In this document: positions 16,987 through 25,842 of the stretch, one piece after another | Position numbering within the stretch: position 1 is the first letter of the stretch | Layout of the letters: each line of letters begins with the position of its first letter | Source: an uncultured Bacteroidales bacterium | GTDB taxonomy: Bacteria; Bacteroidota; Bacteroidia; Bacteroidales; UBA932 | Length of the DNA: 47,336 bases | Assembly (NCBI GenBank): GCA_944323245.1 | Contig: CALURT010000020.1 | Coordinates: 1 to 47,336 of the forward strand | Direction: 5' to 3' | Notes under the pieces: model-generated | What the model saw: the letters and a program-made list of their open reading frames with translations, nothing else | What the model was told of the DNA's origin: nothing | Databases searched by the model: none | Position numbers and translations under genes: made by a program

Positions 16987-17095
16987 GGCCCAAAAGGGTA
17001 ATTTCTGCGTTACGCTTGATTCGAAAATCCTCATGTACACCAGTACACTGCGGTTTTCTCATCTTCGCAAGCCTTGAAATTCCTCCTTTTGAGCC
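16987..17095. repeat. 109-bp imperfect palindromic element between convergent genes
   Basis: Outer arms GGCCCAAAAGG (16987-16997) and CCTTTTGAGCC (17085-17095) pair with one mismatch. The arms stay imperfectly complementary inwards (GAAAATCC against GGTTTTC), and the centre is TGTAC-ACCA-GTACA (17034-17047). It fills the gap between the DUF47 gene and the convergent M16 gene and could terminate both. Its length and ragged pairing look like a dispersed repeat family. I think similar sequences occur in other Bacteroidales, but I could not check. Confidence 0.65.
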
Positions 17096-17115
17096 AATCT
17101 CTTATCTATTGTTTA

Positions 17116-19926
17116 TTAATTGTTTGCAGTAGCATCCGCCGGATACATCATCACTTCGATGAAGTTGCCCTGTTTCAGGATTTTCTTGAGAACCTTCTGT
17201 ATGTTCTTTGCTGAAATCTTTTCGATAGCGGCTTCATATTCCTTGTCGTAATCGATTCCGCACTCATAATAGGTCTCGATATTTCCAGCCCAGTAATCGA
17301 GGGAATTTCTCGACTCCGGCAGATTTTTCCTGAAATTGGCGACGGCCATGGCTACCTGTTCGTCGGTCGGCCCGTTTTTCATCAGATCATACAGGCTGGC
17401 CTTGGCGGAAGCAGTCAGTTTCGCTGCCGATTCCGGATTCGTCTCGAAATATACCTGTATGGTGGCACGCTCGTCAGGTTCGTACCTGAGGTCGCATCCT
17501 ACTGAGGCTCCGTATGTGCCGCCTTCTTCTTCACGAAGGGTTTCCGTATATATCATGTCAAGAATGTATTTTGCGGCATCCATCATTACGGAAGTCTCCA
17601 CGGAGTATGGAATGTAGGCCGAATATATCTGAAGTACGGTATTTTTCGGAGTTTCCATCGTCACGGCAAAGTGGTTCTCGACATTGCCCTTTACGAGGCC
17701 TTCACCCGTATCGGTCCATTTGTCGGCAGTGCCGGTGCCAGGAAGCGAACCTGCGTATTTCTCCACGAGCGGAAGCAGGCTCTCCTTGTCTACGTTTCCG
17801 ACTATTGTCAGGACGGCCCCGCTGACGTTGTCGTACATGGATTCATACACCCTCTTCAATGTGGCGAGATCAGCCTTCTCCAAAGTCTCCATGGTGATAG
17901 TGAACTGTCTCGGATTGTTGCCGTACAATGTTTTCGTCAGTTCTCCGCTGAATATGAAGTCAGGCTGTTTCAGCACGTTCGGCAGGATGGCCTTGAGCTG
18001 GTTGATTCCGGTCATGAATTCTGTCTCGTCGAATCTCGGCTCCGTAAAGAGGAGATACATGAGCTGGAATGCCGTTTCAATGTCCTTCGGTGTTGACGAT
18101 GCCGAGATACCATGGCGTGTGGACGAGATATACGGCATTGCGCTTGCTGTCTTGCCGGCAAGGACTTTCCTCAAATCAGTTCCCGAAAATCCTGCAATTC
18201 CGGTGTTTCCGAGATACATCGCGAAAATGTTCTCCTCGAACGGTACAAGGTCTTCAGTGGCAATGAGGGAGCGTCCGCCAGGCATGCGGAGGTTCATTTT
18301 CACTTCGTCTTTCCTGTAATCCACAGGCAGTACGACCACTTTGAGGCCATTGGCAAGAGTCCATTCTTCTGCACCGCTTACAGTTGAGGTCATGTTTTCC
18401 ACCTTGGAGCCGGCAAGGGCGTCGGCATCCATCAGCGGAATATCGAAGTTCTGCTCCTCGTTAGCTTCGATTTCGCTTGATTCCACTTCCGCTATCGCAT
18501 TGAGGAAATCAGCTTCGGAAGGATGTGCAATGCCTTCCTTTTCAGGAGCCTTGTAAACGATTACAAGATTGTTTTCAGGAATGAGGGCGGCAGTGAACTG
18601 GTTTACGACATCGGCGGTGAGGACAGCCGAGATCTGCTGTGCGAGTTCGTACTCGACCTCAGGTACCATGTATGAGTAGTTGTCGAAGAAATTGTCGATG
18701 TATCCCTGTACGAAATCTTCGTTTTTCCTTGTAGAAGCACCTTCAGCATTCTTCTTATACACGGTCAGGATGTTTTCCTTTGCACGTGATACTTCTGATT
18801 CGCTGAATCCGTAAAGTTTCATCTTTTCAACTTCCGTAAGGAATGCCTTGAAGGCCGGGATGCTTTCCCCGTCCTTGCAGACTACAGAGCCAAGTACCGG
18901 TTCGCAGGTTTCGCAGAGTCCGGCAGTTCCGAGACCGGCATAGAGGAACGGAGCCTCAGGATTTGCCGTGATGTCATTGAATCTTTCGGACATTACATTG
19001 GCCACAATGCCTTTCATGAATTCGAGCATGAAGCCGGCGTCGGTGTTGTTGAGCATTTCCGGCATGGCATCCTTTTTCCATAGGATTTCCAAAGTCGTGG
19101 CGGTAGCTTCCGGATCGGTGATGATTCCGATTACAGGCTCGTCATTGCCCGGGATGATGATATTTTCCTTTGGCTGTGGATTTTCAGCGGCAGGGATATC
19201 TTCGAACAGGGATTTGATTTTGTTTTCCACATAGTCAACATCCACGTCTCCCACGACAATCACGGCCTGAAGGTCAGGACGGTACCATGTCCTGTAGAAG
19301 TTCACGAGGCTTTCCGGCTTGAAGTTTTTCAGGTTTTCCTCGCTGCCGATAAGGGTGCAGGTTGCATATTTGGAGTCACCGTAATAATAAGGAAGGGATT
19401 TTTCGTGCATTCTCCATGCAGCGTTCCTTCTTGTCCTCCTTTCTTCGAGGATGACACCTCTTTCCTTGTCGATTTCTTCAGGATCGCAGGTTACATAGTG
19501 GGAATAGTCATGCATGATGAGAAGGCAGGTGTCGATGATGCCCGTCCTTGTCACAGGAATATTGTTGAGCATGTAGGTAGTCTCTTCCACGCCCGTACCT
19601 GCATTGATGTTGCGTCCGAATTCCGCTCCGATTTTCTGGAGGTAGTCGAGCATTGTCTTGCCGGGCAGGTTTTTCGTGCCGTTGAAACACATGTGCTCAA
19701 GGAAATGGGCGAGACCGTCCTGGTCAGGCGTTTCCTGGATGGCGCCTACATTCGTGGCGAGATAGAATTCGGCCCTGTCTTCAGGATTTGCGTTGTGCCT
19801 GATGTAATAGGTGAGGCCGTTGTCCAATTTTCCGGTGCGTACTTCCGGGTCGTTCGGCAATACCGTCTGTCCGAAGACGGCCACAGCGGCAAACAGCATT
19901 GCCGCAGATAAAAGAAATTTTCTCAT
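17116..19926 (-). CDS. M16 family zinc metallopeptidase (two-domain, secreted)
   Basis: A 936-residue insulinase/pitrilysin-type protease with a cleavable signal peptide (MRKFLLSAAMLFAAVAVFGQ). The active N-terminal half has the inverted zinc motif HFLEH (74-78) within DGLAHFLEHMCFNGT, and the third ligand in KERGVILEERR (Glu161/162). The RTWYRPDLQAVIVVGDVDVD segment precedes the usual hinge. The C-terminal half (from about residue 510, EEWTLANGLKVVVLPVDYRK) is the inactive mate domain of the clam shell, with VYESMYDNVSGAVLTIVGNV and EEEGGTYGASVGCDLRY. It degrades peptides in the periplasm or at the surface. The length is typical for Bacteroidales versions. The upstream 240 bases are packed with hairpins and show no clear promoter, so transcription may come through from the esterase gene. 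Confidence 0.95.
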   Translation of the reverse strand: MRKFLLSAAMLFAAVAVFGQTVLPNDPEVRTGKLDNGLTYYIRHNANPEDRAEFYLATNVGAIQETPDQDGLAHFLEHMCFNGTKNLPGKTMLDYLQKIGAEFGRNINAGTGVEETTYMLNNIPVTRTGIIDTCLLIMHDYSHYVTCDPEEIDKERGVILEERRTRRNAAWRMHEKSLPYYYGDSKYATCTLIGSEENLKNFKPESLVNFYRTWYRPDLQAVIVVGDVDVDYVENKIKSLFEDIPAAENPQPKENIIIPGNDEPVIGIITDPEATATTLEILWKKDAMPEMLNNTDAGFMLEFMKGIVANVMSERFNDITANPEAPFLYAGLGTAGLCETCEPVLGSVVCKDGESIPAFKAFLTEVEKMKLYGFSESEVSRAKENILTVYKKNAEGASTRKNEDFVQGYIDNFFDNYSYMVPEVEYELAQQISAVLTADVVNQFTAALIPENNLVIVYKAPEKEGIAHPSEADFLNAIAEVESSEIEANEEQNFDIPLMDADALAGSKVENMTSTVSGAEEWTLANGLKVVVLPVDYRKDEVKMNLRMPGGRSLIATEDLVPFEENIFAMYLGNTGIAGFSGTDLRKVLAGKTASAMPYISSTRHGISASSTPKDIETAFQLMYLLFTEPRFDETEFMTGINQLKAILPNVLKQPDFIFSGELTKTLYGNNPRQFTITMETLEKADLATLKRVYESMYDNVSGAVLTIVGNVDKESLLPLVEKYAGSLPGTGTADKWTDTGEGLVKGNVENHFAVTMETPKNTVLQIYSAYIPYSVETSVMMDAAKYILDMIYTETLREEEGGTYGASVGCDLRYEPDERATIQVYFETNPESAAKLTASAKASLYDLMKNGPTDEQVAMAVANFRKNLPESRNSLDYWAGNIETYYECGIDYDKEYEAAIEKISAKNIQKVLKKILKQGNFIEVMMYPADATANN

Positions 19927-19937
19927 AATTTTAACGT

Positions 19938-20156
19938 CAGTCCGACGAATTGATGTTGCTCAGGATTAAGGAATTCGTCGAACTGTCGTTAAGGATTTCT
20001 CCGAAATCCGCATTTTCTTAATCCCCAGTCGCTATTGCGACCCTGCTCGCTTTCGAATGTCCACCGGACATTCTCATAAACCGCTCCCGACTTGTTAAGG
20101 GGCGCCACCCTCCGCCACCTCCCTCGCCGGGAGGTCCGTCGCAGAACGCGTTCTGC
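19938..20156. repeat. Cluster of six hairpins in the gap between esterase and M16 genes
   Basis: Perfect stems occur at: CGACGAATT/AATTCGTCG (19943-19951/19972-19980, extended by CAGT/ACTG); GGATTTC-TCC-GAAATCC (19993-20009); GTCGC-TATT-GCGAC (20028-20041); GAATGTCC-ACC-GGACATTC (20055-20073); ACCTCCC-TCGCC-GGGAGGT (20117-20135); and the 16-base palindrome GCAGAACGCGTTCTGC (20141-20156). The phrase TTAAGG recurs at three places between them. Both flanking genes lie on the minus strand, so this would be transcribed as the M16 leader or as the intercistronic RNA. No coding potential is visible. Confidence 0.7.
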
Positions 20157-20167
20157 TCCTCAGAGGT

Positions 20168-21148
20168 TTATTTTATTGATTCCCTTTGTGTGGCGAGCCA
20201 TCTTGCAAGGGATGTCTCGTATTCGCTCCTTGCGTATCCGATTCTGTCGTTTTCAACGAATTCGGAGGTAGAGCCTCCCCAGCCATGGTTTCCGACAGGA
20301 TATATGTGCATTTCTGCGCTTACGTGATTGTCCACCAACGCATTGTAAAATACTATACTGTTGATTACGGGTACTGCACCGTCATCCGTGCAATGTGCAA
20401 GGAATACCGGAGGCGTGTCAGGAGTCACCTGCGTGTACAGGGAATAATACTTTCTCAGGGTGCTGTCGGCATTTTTCCCTATGAGGTTGAATCGTGAATC
20501 GGTGTGGGAAGGAACTTCATCCATTGCAATCACCGGGTAAATCAGTATGGAGAAATCCGGCCTCGTGGCTTCGTCCGTGTACAATGTCGTGGCGGATGCC
20601 GCAAGATGTCCTCCTGCGGAAAAGCCCATGACGCCGATCTGTTTCACACCGAATTCTTCCGCATGTTCGCGGCAATATCTGAATACGTTATGCACGTCTT
20701 CAAGGGGAACAGTGCAGTGGCCGTTCGGCAGCCTGTACTTGACGACCGCAGCGGCGATGCCGAGGCTGTCCAACCACTTGGCTACATAGACGCCTTCATT
20801 GTAGGATGATACGATGGAATAACTCCCTCCCGGACAGATTACGATCATCTGCCCGTTCGGATTTTCCGGCAGATAGAGGTCTACGCGGGCGAAATCCGAG
20901 ATATTGCCCAATTCTCCTCCGGCGCCGAGGGTCTCGTCCCCAGAAAGTCCGTTTTCCTCCTTCATATTGAGGCCCATGGTCTTTATGACTTTCCCGTAGA
21001 CAGGGTCTCCTTTCGGCGCAGCGTCAGTATCGGCATAGAGATATACCGTCATGTCAGGTCTGAAATCCGTATTCGGCTGGGCGGATGCTTCCTGTGGCAT
21101 GAGGCCGAAAATCGCAGATGCTGCAATAGCAAGAAGTATGTTTTTCAT
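20168..21148 (-). CDS. Secreted alpha/beta-hydrolase, esterase/acetyl xylan esterase-like
   Basis: A 326-residue serine esterase with signal peptide (MKNILLAIAASAIFGLMPQE, cleavage after ASA). VIVICPGG-like MIVICPGGSY (101-110) supplies the oxyanion hole, GFSAGG (175-180) the nucleophile Ser177, the CTDDGAVP loop the acid (Asp255/256) and GNHGWGG the His288. YEGVYVAKWLDSLGIAAAVV-type topology and VKYRLPNGH are typical of the hormone-sensitive-lipase-like BD-FAE/Axe family that removes acyl groups from polysaccharides. The substrate is not evident: no xylanase or other glycan gene is nearby. A start at 21178 is possible, but the ATG at 21148 gives a clean signal peptide and leaves the preceding terminator outside the gene. 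Confidence 0.85.
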   Translation of the reverse strand: MKNILLAIAASAIFGLMPQEASAQPNTDFRPDMTVYLYADTDAAPKGDPVYGKVIKTMGLNMKEENGLSGDETLGAGGELGNISDFARVDLYLPENPNGQMIVICPGGSYSIVSSYNEGVYVAKWLDSLGIAAAVVKYRLPNGHCTVPLEDVHNVFRYCREHAEEFGVKQIGVMGFSAGGHLAASATTLYTDEATRPDFSILIYPVIAMDEVPSHTDSRFNLIGKNADSTLRKYYSLYTQVTPDTPPVFLAHCTDDGAVPVINSIVFYNALVDNHVSAEMHIYPVGNHGWGGSTSEFVENDRIGYARSEYETSLARWLATQRESIK

Positions 21149-21164
21149 GTCAATGAGATTTAAA

Positions 21165-21210
21165 AAAGAGGGAGGCATGACAAATTTTCGGATTTGTCCC
21201 CCCCCTCTTT
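21165..21210 (-). terminator. Hairpin after nifJ
   Basis: AAAGAGGG (21165-21172) pairs with CCCTCTTT (21203-21210), and an inner stem GACAAAT/ATTTGTC (21179-21185/21192-21198) is stacked within it. On the minus strand the structure follows the nifJ stop by about 20 bases and is followed by TTTTTTAAATC. It is a good intrinsic terminator and separates nifJ from the esterase gene. Confidence 0.75.
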
Positions 21211-21231
21211 ATTTAATACGTGTGTCCACCG

Positions 21232-24200
21232 CTATTCCTTGCCTGCAAGTCTCTTGTATGTGTTGAGCCTTACTTTGGCAAATTCCTCGGTCTTGGCAAG
21301 AAGTTCTCCGGCTTCATTCGGGAACATCTTGTAAAGCGATGCGAAACGTACCTCTCCTTTCAGGAAGTCCTGGAACTTGCTCCAGTCAGGTTCCTTGCTG
21401 TCAAGGCTGAACGGATTCTTTCCTTCAGCTTCGAGAGCCGGATTGTACCTGTACAGATGCCAGTATCCGCACTCGACGGCGAGTTTCTCTTCCTTCTGGC
21501 TCAGACCCATTCCTGCTTTCAGACCATGGTTGATACATGGCGAGTAGGCAATGATGAGTGACGGTCCGTCGTATGCTTCGGCTTCCTTGATGGCGTTGAA
21601 GAACTGCGCCGGATTCGAACCCATTGCAACCTGTGCCACATATACATAACCGTAGCTGATGGCCATCATTCCAAGGTCCTTCTTGCGGACTCTCTTTCCT
21701 GAAGCGGCGAATTTGGCTATTGCGCCGACAGGAGTTGACTTGGATGACTGTCCGCCGGTATTTGAATATACTTCGGTGTCAAGTACGAGCACGTTGACAT
21801 TTTCTCCGGAAGCGAGGACATGGTCGAGTCCGCCGTATCCGATATCGTATGCCCATCCGTCACCTCCGAATATCCACTGCGAACGTGATGGAATGAAGTG
21901 TCTGTATTCGAGCAATGCCTTGCAGGTGTCGCAGTTGCATTCTTCCATAAGCGGAACGAGGGCATCCGCAACCTCTCTTGTAACCTTGGCATCGTTCCTG
22001 TTTTCAAGCCATTTCGTGAAGAGGGCCTTGATCTCGTCGCTGCAGCATGTGCATGCGAGTCCCTGCTCCATGAGTTTGGCTACAGTCTGCCTTGCCCTGT
22101 CGGAACCGAGTTTCATACCGAGACCGTATTCGGCGTTGTCCTCGAACAGCGAGTTGGCCCATGCCGGTCCGTGACCCTGGGCGTTCGTGCAGTATGGCGA
22201 TGCAGGGAATGAAGCTCCGTAAATCGAAGAACATCCGGTGGCGTTGGAAATCATCATGTGGTCTCCGAACAACTGCGTGATGGTCTTGATGTAAGGGGTC
22301 TCGCCGCATCCTGCGCAGGCGCCGGAGTATTCGAACAGAGGCTGTGAGAATTGTGCGTTCTTCACGTTCTGGAACTTGTTCTGCACAGTATCCTTATATC
22401 CTATGTGCGAGTTCAGGTAGTCGAAGTTGGCCTGTTCCTTTTCCTGGGATTCAGCCGATACCATGACGAGGGCCTTTTCCTTGGCAGGACATACGTCGGC
22501 ACAGTTGCCGCAACCAGTACAGTCAGCCGGAGTAACCTGCATGGTGAACGTGTATTCCTTGAATACAGCCTTGCCCTGTGCCTTCTTGATGCCTGCAGGA
22601 GCTGCTGCGGCTTCTTCGGCGGTCATGAGGAACGGACGGATTGCTGCATGAGGGCAGACGAATGCACAGGTGTTGCACTGGATACAGTTGTCAGGATTCC
22701 ACTCAGGGACCTTCACTGCAACTCCTCTCTTTTCGTATGCGGCCGTTCCGTCAGGAATAGTACCGTCCGGGGCATCCTTGAATGCGCTTACCGGGAGGGT
22801 GTCTCCGCACTGGGCGTTGACTACATCGGCGATATTCTTCACGAATTCAGGAGCGAGTCTGTCCTTGTTAGGATTTTCGAATTTGGCCGTAATGTCTTTC
22901 CAGTCGGCAGGAATTTCCACCTTGGTGTACTCTCCGCCTCTGTCGACTGCGGCGTAATTCATCTTGACCACGTTCTCGCCTTTCTTTCCGTAGCTCTTGT
23001 CGATGGCTTTCTTCATGTATGTGACTGCATCCTCGTAAGGGATGATACCGGTGATCTTGAAGAATGCCGACTGAAGGATAGTGTTGGTCCTTCCGCCGAG
23101 ACCGATCTCCGCTGCAATCTTGGTGGCGTTGATGATGTAGAGGGAGATGTTCTTCTTTCCGATGACTGCCTTTACATGGTCAGGAATCCTCTTGAGCGTC
23201 TCCTCTTCATCCCAAAGGCTGTTGAGAAGGAGGGTTCCGTTCTGTTTTATGCCTTTGAGTACATCGTATTTGTGCAGGTATGACGGTACGTGGCATGCCA
23301 CGAAGTCAGGCGTGGATACGAGATACGGAGCCTTGATAGGGGAGTCTCCGAATCTCAGGTGCGAGCATGTGTATCCGCCGGATTTCTTGGAATCGTAGTC
23401 GAAGTATCCCTGGCAGTATTTTGTAGTATGGTCACCGATAATCTTGATGGTGTTCTTGTTGGCTCCTACAGTACCGTCCGAACCGAGTCCGTAGAATTTG
23501 CATTCTGTGGTTCCCGGCTTCACGATGCTTATCTCTTCCTTTACAGGGAGCGACTTGAACGTGACATCGTCCACGATGCCTATTGTGAATCCGTTCTTAG
23601 GCTCGGCAAGTTCGAGATTGTCGAATACCGAAAGGATCTGGGCAGGTGACGTGTCTTTCGAAGAAAGTCCGTAACGTCCGCCGACGATGAGAGGGGCATT
23701 CTCCCTTCCCTGGAACAGGGCCTTGATGTCAAGGTAAAGCGGCTCTCCGAGAGCTCCCGGTTCCTTGGTCCTGTCGAGGACTGCGATTCTCTTCACTGAT
23801 GCAGGAAGGACTTTCATGAAATATTTGGCCGAGAACGGTCTGTAAAGCCTTACTATGATAAGTCCGTATTTCTTGCCCTGAGCGGCGAGATAATCGATGG
23901 TTTCCTTGACAGTTTCAGTCACAGAACCCATGGCTATGATGATGTTCTCCGCATCAGGTGCACCGTAATAGTCGAACGGACGGTATTCTCTTCCGGTAGC
24001 TTCGCTGATTTCGCCCATGTAACGTGCCACGATGTCGTCGACTTCGTCGTAGTACGGGTTGCAGGCTTCACGTGCCTGGAAATAAACGTCTCCGTTCTGA
24101 GCGGTACCTCTCGTGACAGGAGCGTCAGGGTTCAATGCCTTTGCCCTGAATCTTGCCAAAGATTTGGTACTTATCATGTTTCTGAGGACATCCTCGTCGA

Positions 24201-24762
24201 TGAGCTCTATTTTCTGGATTTCATGCGATGTGCGGAATCCGTCGAAGAAGTGGAGGAAAGGCACGCTCGACTTGATGGTGGAAAGATGTGCCACTGCAGC
24301 GAGGTCGAGTGCTTCCTGTACGGATGCCGATGCAATCATGGCGAAACCTGTCTGCCTGCAGGCCATGACGTCCTGGTGGTCTCCGAAAATTGAAAGTGCG
24401 TGGGATGCAAGAGCACGGGCCGAAACGTGGAATACGGTCGGAAGAAGTTCTCCTGCAATCTTGTACATATTAGGAATCATGAGAAGCAGACCCTGGGATG
24501 CCGTAAACGTGGTGGTCAGAGCACCTGCCTGCAACGAACCGTGAACGGCTCCTGCCGCACCTCCTTCGCTCTGCATTTCAGTGACCTTTACAGTCTCTCC
24601 AAAAAGGTTCTTCTTCCCTTGTGCTGCCCATTCATCAACATATTCTGCCATTGTGGATGATGGTGTGATAGGGTAAATGGCAGCATGCTCACTGAACAGA
24701 TAAGCGATGTGAGCGGCGGCGTAGTTACCGTCACAAGTGATGAATTTTTTTTCGTTTGCCAT
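21232..24762 (-). CDS. nifJ: Pyruvate:ferredoxin (flavodoxin) oxidoreductase, single-chain
   Basis: An 1176-residue fused enzyme that oxidatively decarboxylates pyruvate to acetyl-CoA and CO2 while reducing ferredoxin, central to anaerobic energy metabolism. Domains in order: pyruvate-binding/TPP-pyrimidine domain (FITCDGNYAAAHIAYLFSEH, YPITPSSTMAE, KVTEMQSEGGAAGAVHGSL); transketolase-C-like domain; gamma domain (TVGANKNTIKIIGD); two [4Fe-4S] motifs, CIQCNTCAFVCP (about residue 693) and CTGCGNCADVCP (about 750); and the TPP-phosphate domain with its own cluster cysteines (CAGCGETPY, about 813) and GDGWAYDIGYGG (about 967). Length and cofactor motifs are complete. It follows fabD by 66 bases on the same strand and ends at a strong hairpin; no separate -7 box is visible. 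Confidence 0.97.
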   Translation of the reverse strand: MANEKKFITCDGNYAAAHIAYLFSEHAAIYPITPSSTMAEYVDEWAAQGKKNLFGETVKVTEMQSEGGAAGAVHGSLQAGALTTTFTASQGLLLMIPNMYKIAGELLPTVFHVSARALASHALSIFGDHQDVMACRQTGFAMIASASVQEALDLAAVAHLSTIKSSVPFLHFFDGFRTSHEIQKIELIDEDVLRNMISTKSLARFRAKALNPDAPVTRGTAQNGDVYFQAREACNPYYDEVDDIVARYMGEISEATGREYRPFDYYGAPDAENIIIAMGSVTETVKETIDYLAAQGKKYGLIIVRLYRPFSAKYFMKVLPASVKRIAVLDRTKEPGALGEPLYLDIKALFQGRENAPLIVGGRYGLSSKDTSPAQILSVFDNLELAEPKNGFTIGIVDDVTFKSLPVKEEISIVKPGTTECKFYGLGSDGTVGANKNTIKIIGDHTTKYCQGYFDYDSKKSGGYTCSHLRFGDSPIKAPYLVSTPDFVACHVPSYLHKYDVLKGIKQNGTLLLNSLWDEEETLKRIPDHVKAVIGKKNISLYIINATKIAAEIGLGGRTNTILQSAFFKITGIIPYEDAVTYMKKAIDKSYGKKGENVVKMNYAAVDRGGEYTKVEIPADWKDITAKFENPNKDRLAPEFVKNIADVVNAQCGDTLPVSAFKDAPDGTIPDGTAAYEKRGVAVKVPEWNPDNCIQCNTCAFVCPHAAIRPFLMTAEEAAAAPAGIKKAQGKAVFKEYTFTMQVTPADCTGCGNCADVCPAKEKALVMVSAESQEKEQANFDYLNSHIGYKDTVQNKFQNVKNAQFSQPLFEYSGACAGCGETPYIKTITQLFGDHMMISNATGCSSIYGASFPASPYCTNAQGHGPAWANSLFEDNAEYGLGMKLGSDRARQTVAKLMEQGLACTCCSDEIKALFTKWLENRNDAKVTREVADALVPLMEECNCDTCKALLEYRHFIPSRSQWIFGGDGWAYDIGYGGLDHVLASGENVNVLVLDTEVYSNTGGQSSKSTPVGAIAKFAASGKRVRKKDLGMMAISYGYVYVAQVAMGSNPAQFFNAIKEAEAYDGPSLIIAYSPCINHGLKAGMGLSQKEEKLAVECGYWHLYRYNPALEAEGKNPFSLDSKEPDWSKFQDFLKGEVRFASLYKMFPNEAGELLAKTEEFAKVRLNTYKRLAGKE

Positions 24763-24828
24763 AATCGTTTTGGTGTTTGTATGTTATTTTGTGTTTTCCG
24801 TGTCCGGTAACGGAAATGTCCGTTAATT

Positions 24829-25719
24829 TTATGCCAATGTGGCGATACCCTCGATTTGTACGGTATCCCCTGCAGTCTTCTTTATAAGACCCTGAAGGAC
24901 GGCTCCCGGTCCTATTTCCATGAAGTAATCAGCTCCGTCGGCAATCATGTTCTTCACTGTCTGTGTCCATTTGACAGGCGAGGTCAGCTGGGAGAGCAGG
25001 TTCTTCTTGATGACGTCAGGATCCGTGGAAGGAAGAGCAGTTACATTCTGGTAGACAGGGCATACAGGAGTCTTGAAAACCGTGGTTTCGATGGCTTTGG
25101 CAAGCTCCTCCCTTGCAGGCTCCATGAGCGGGGAGTGGAAAGCGCCTCCGACCTGAAGCGGCAGAGCCCTTTTCGCACCTGCTGCCTTCAACTTCTCGCA
25201 AGCCTCGTTTACGGCTTCTATTTCGCCCGAAATGACGATCTGGCCGTTGCAGTTGTAGTTCGCAGGAACTACGATGCCGCTGCATGAAGCGCAAATTTCT
25301 TCTACGGTCTCATTCGGAAGGGCAATGATGGCCGCCATCGTGGACGGTTTGATTTCGCATGCCTTCTGCATGGCGTGCGCCCTTATGGAAACAAGTTTCA
25401 AGGCATCTTCGAAATCCATGGCTGATGCTGCCGCAAGAGCGGAAAATTCTCCGAGGGAGTGTCCGGCTACCATGTCCGGAGCGAAACCGTCATAACATTT
25501 GGCGAGAACCACCGAGTGCAGGAAGATGGCCGGCTGTGTGACCTTTGTGGCTTTCAATTCTTCCGGAGTGCCGTTGAACATGATGTCTGTAATACGGAAA
25601 CCGAGAATTTCATTGGCTTTTTCAAGCATGTCCCTTGCTACGGCATTGGTATCGTACAGATCCTTGGCCATGCCCGGGAATTGTGACCCCTGTCCGGGGA
25701 AAACGTAGGCTTTTTTCAT
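24829..25719 (-). CDS. fabD: Malonyl-CoA:ACP transacylase
   Basis: A 296-residue cytosolic enzyme that moves malonyl from CoA to acyl carrier protein, starting fatty-acid elongation. The oxyanion segment is VFPGQGSQFPGM (residues 6-17). The nucleophile lies in AGHSLGEFSAL with Ser88. QKACEIKPSTMAAI carries the usual region before the ferredoxin-like subdomain, and GGAFHSPLM holds the catalytic His195. Length is typical. The gene begins 27 bases downstream of tRNA-Arg, with no promoter-like sequence in that gap, so it is probably transcribed from the tRNA promoter. No other fab gene is adjacent. Confidence 0.97.
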   Translation of the reverse strand: MKKAYVFPGQGSQFPGMAKDLYDTNAVARDMLEKANEILGFRITDIMFNGTPEELKATKVTQPAIFLHSVVLAKCYDGFAPDMVAGHSLGEFSALAAASAMDFEDALKLVSIRAHAMQKACEIKPSTMAAIIALPNETVEEICASCSGIVVPANYNCNGQIVISGEIEAVNEACEKLKAAGAKRALPLQVGGAFHSPLMEPAREELAKAIETTVFKTPVCPVYQNVTALPSTDPDVIKKNLLSQLTSPVKWTQTVKNMIADGADYFMEIGPGAVLQGLIKKTAGDTVQIEGIATLA

Positions 25720-25746
25720 ATCAATGTTAAAAATCTTAATGATTTG

Positions 25747-25818
25747 TACCCCCGTGCGGAATCGAACCGCAACCGTCAGAACCGGAATCTGAAATTCTAT
25801 CCATTAAACTACGGAGGC
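25747..25818 (-). tRNA. tRNA-Arg (anticodon CCG)
   Basis: The minus strand folds into a 72-base cloverleaf. The acceptor stem is GCCTCCG with CGGGGGT (G-T and T-G wobbles), the D arm GTTTAATGGATAGAAT, the anticodon arm TCAGA-TTCCGGT-TCTGA with anticodon CCG, and the T arm TGCGG-TTCGATT-CCGCA. The discriminator is A and CCA is not encoded. It reads CGG codons. A -7 box ends about 11 bases before the 5' end. Confidence 0.93.
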
Positions 25819-25828
25819 AAACGGAATG

Positions 25829-25836
25829 CAAATATA
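25829..25836 (-). promoter_or_regulatory. -7 box of tRNA-Arg, possibly also for fabD and nifJ
   Basis: Minus-strand TATATTTG is an exact match to TAnnTTTG and places the transcription start about four bases before the mature tRNA. It lies between the nadA stop and the tRNA. No -33 TTG is evident at the usual distance. Confidence 0.6.
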
Positions 25837-25842
25837 GTGATT

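Noticed and set aside
19964..19978. 15-base match GATTAAGGAATTCGT between 19964-19978 and 45865-45879
   Set aside because: The second copy is inside folE coding sequence, and one or two 15-base matches are expected by chance in a window this size.
22351..23283. 310-codon open frame antisense to nifJ
   Set aside because: Cys/Val/Leu-rich with no motif; nifJ on the other strand is complete and unambiguous.
24795..24816. TTTCCG-N10-CGGAAA hairpin between fabD and nifJ as an attenuator
   Set aside because: Only six base pairs and no T-run; too weak to call.
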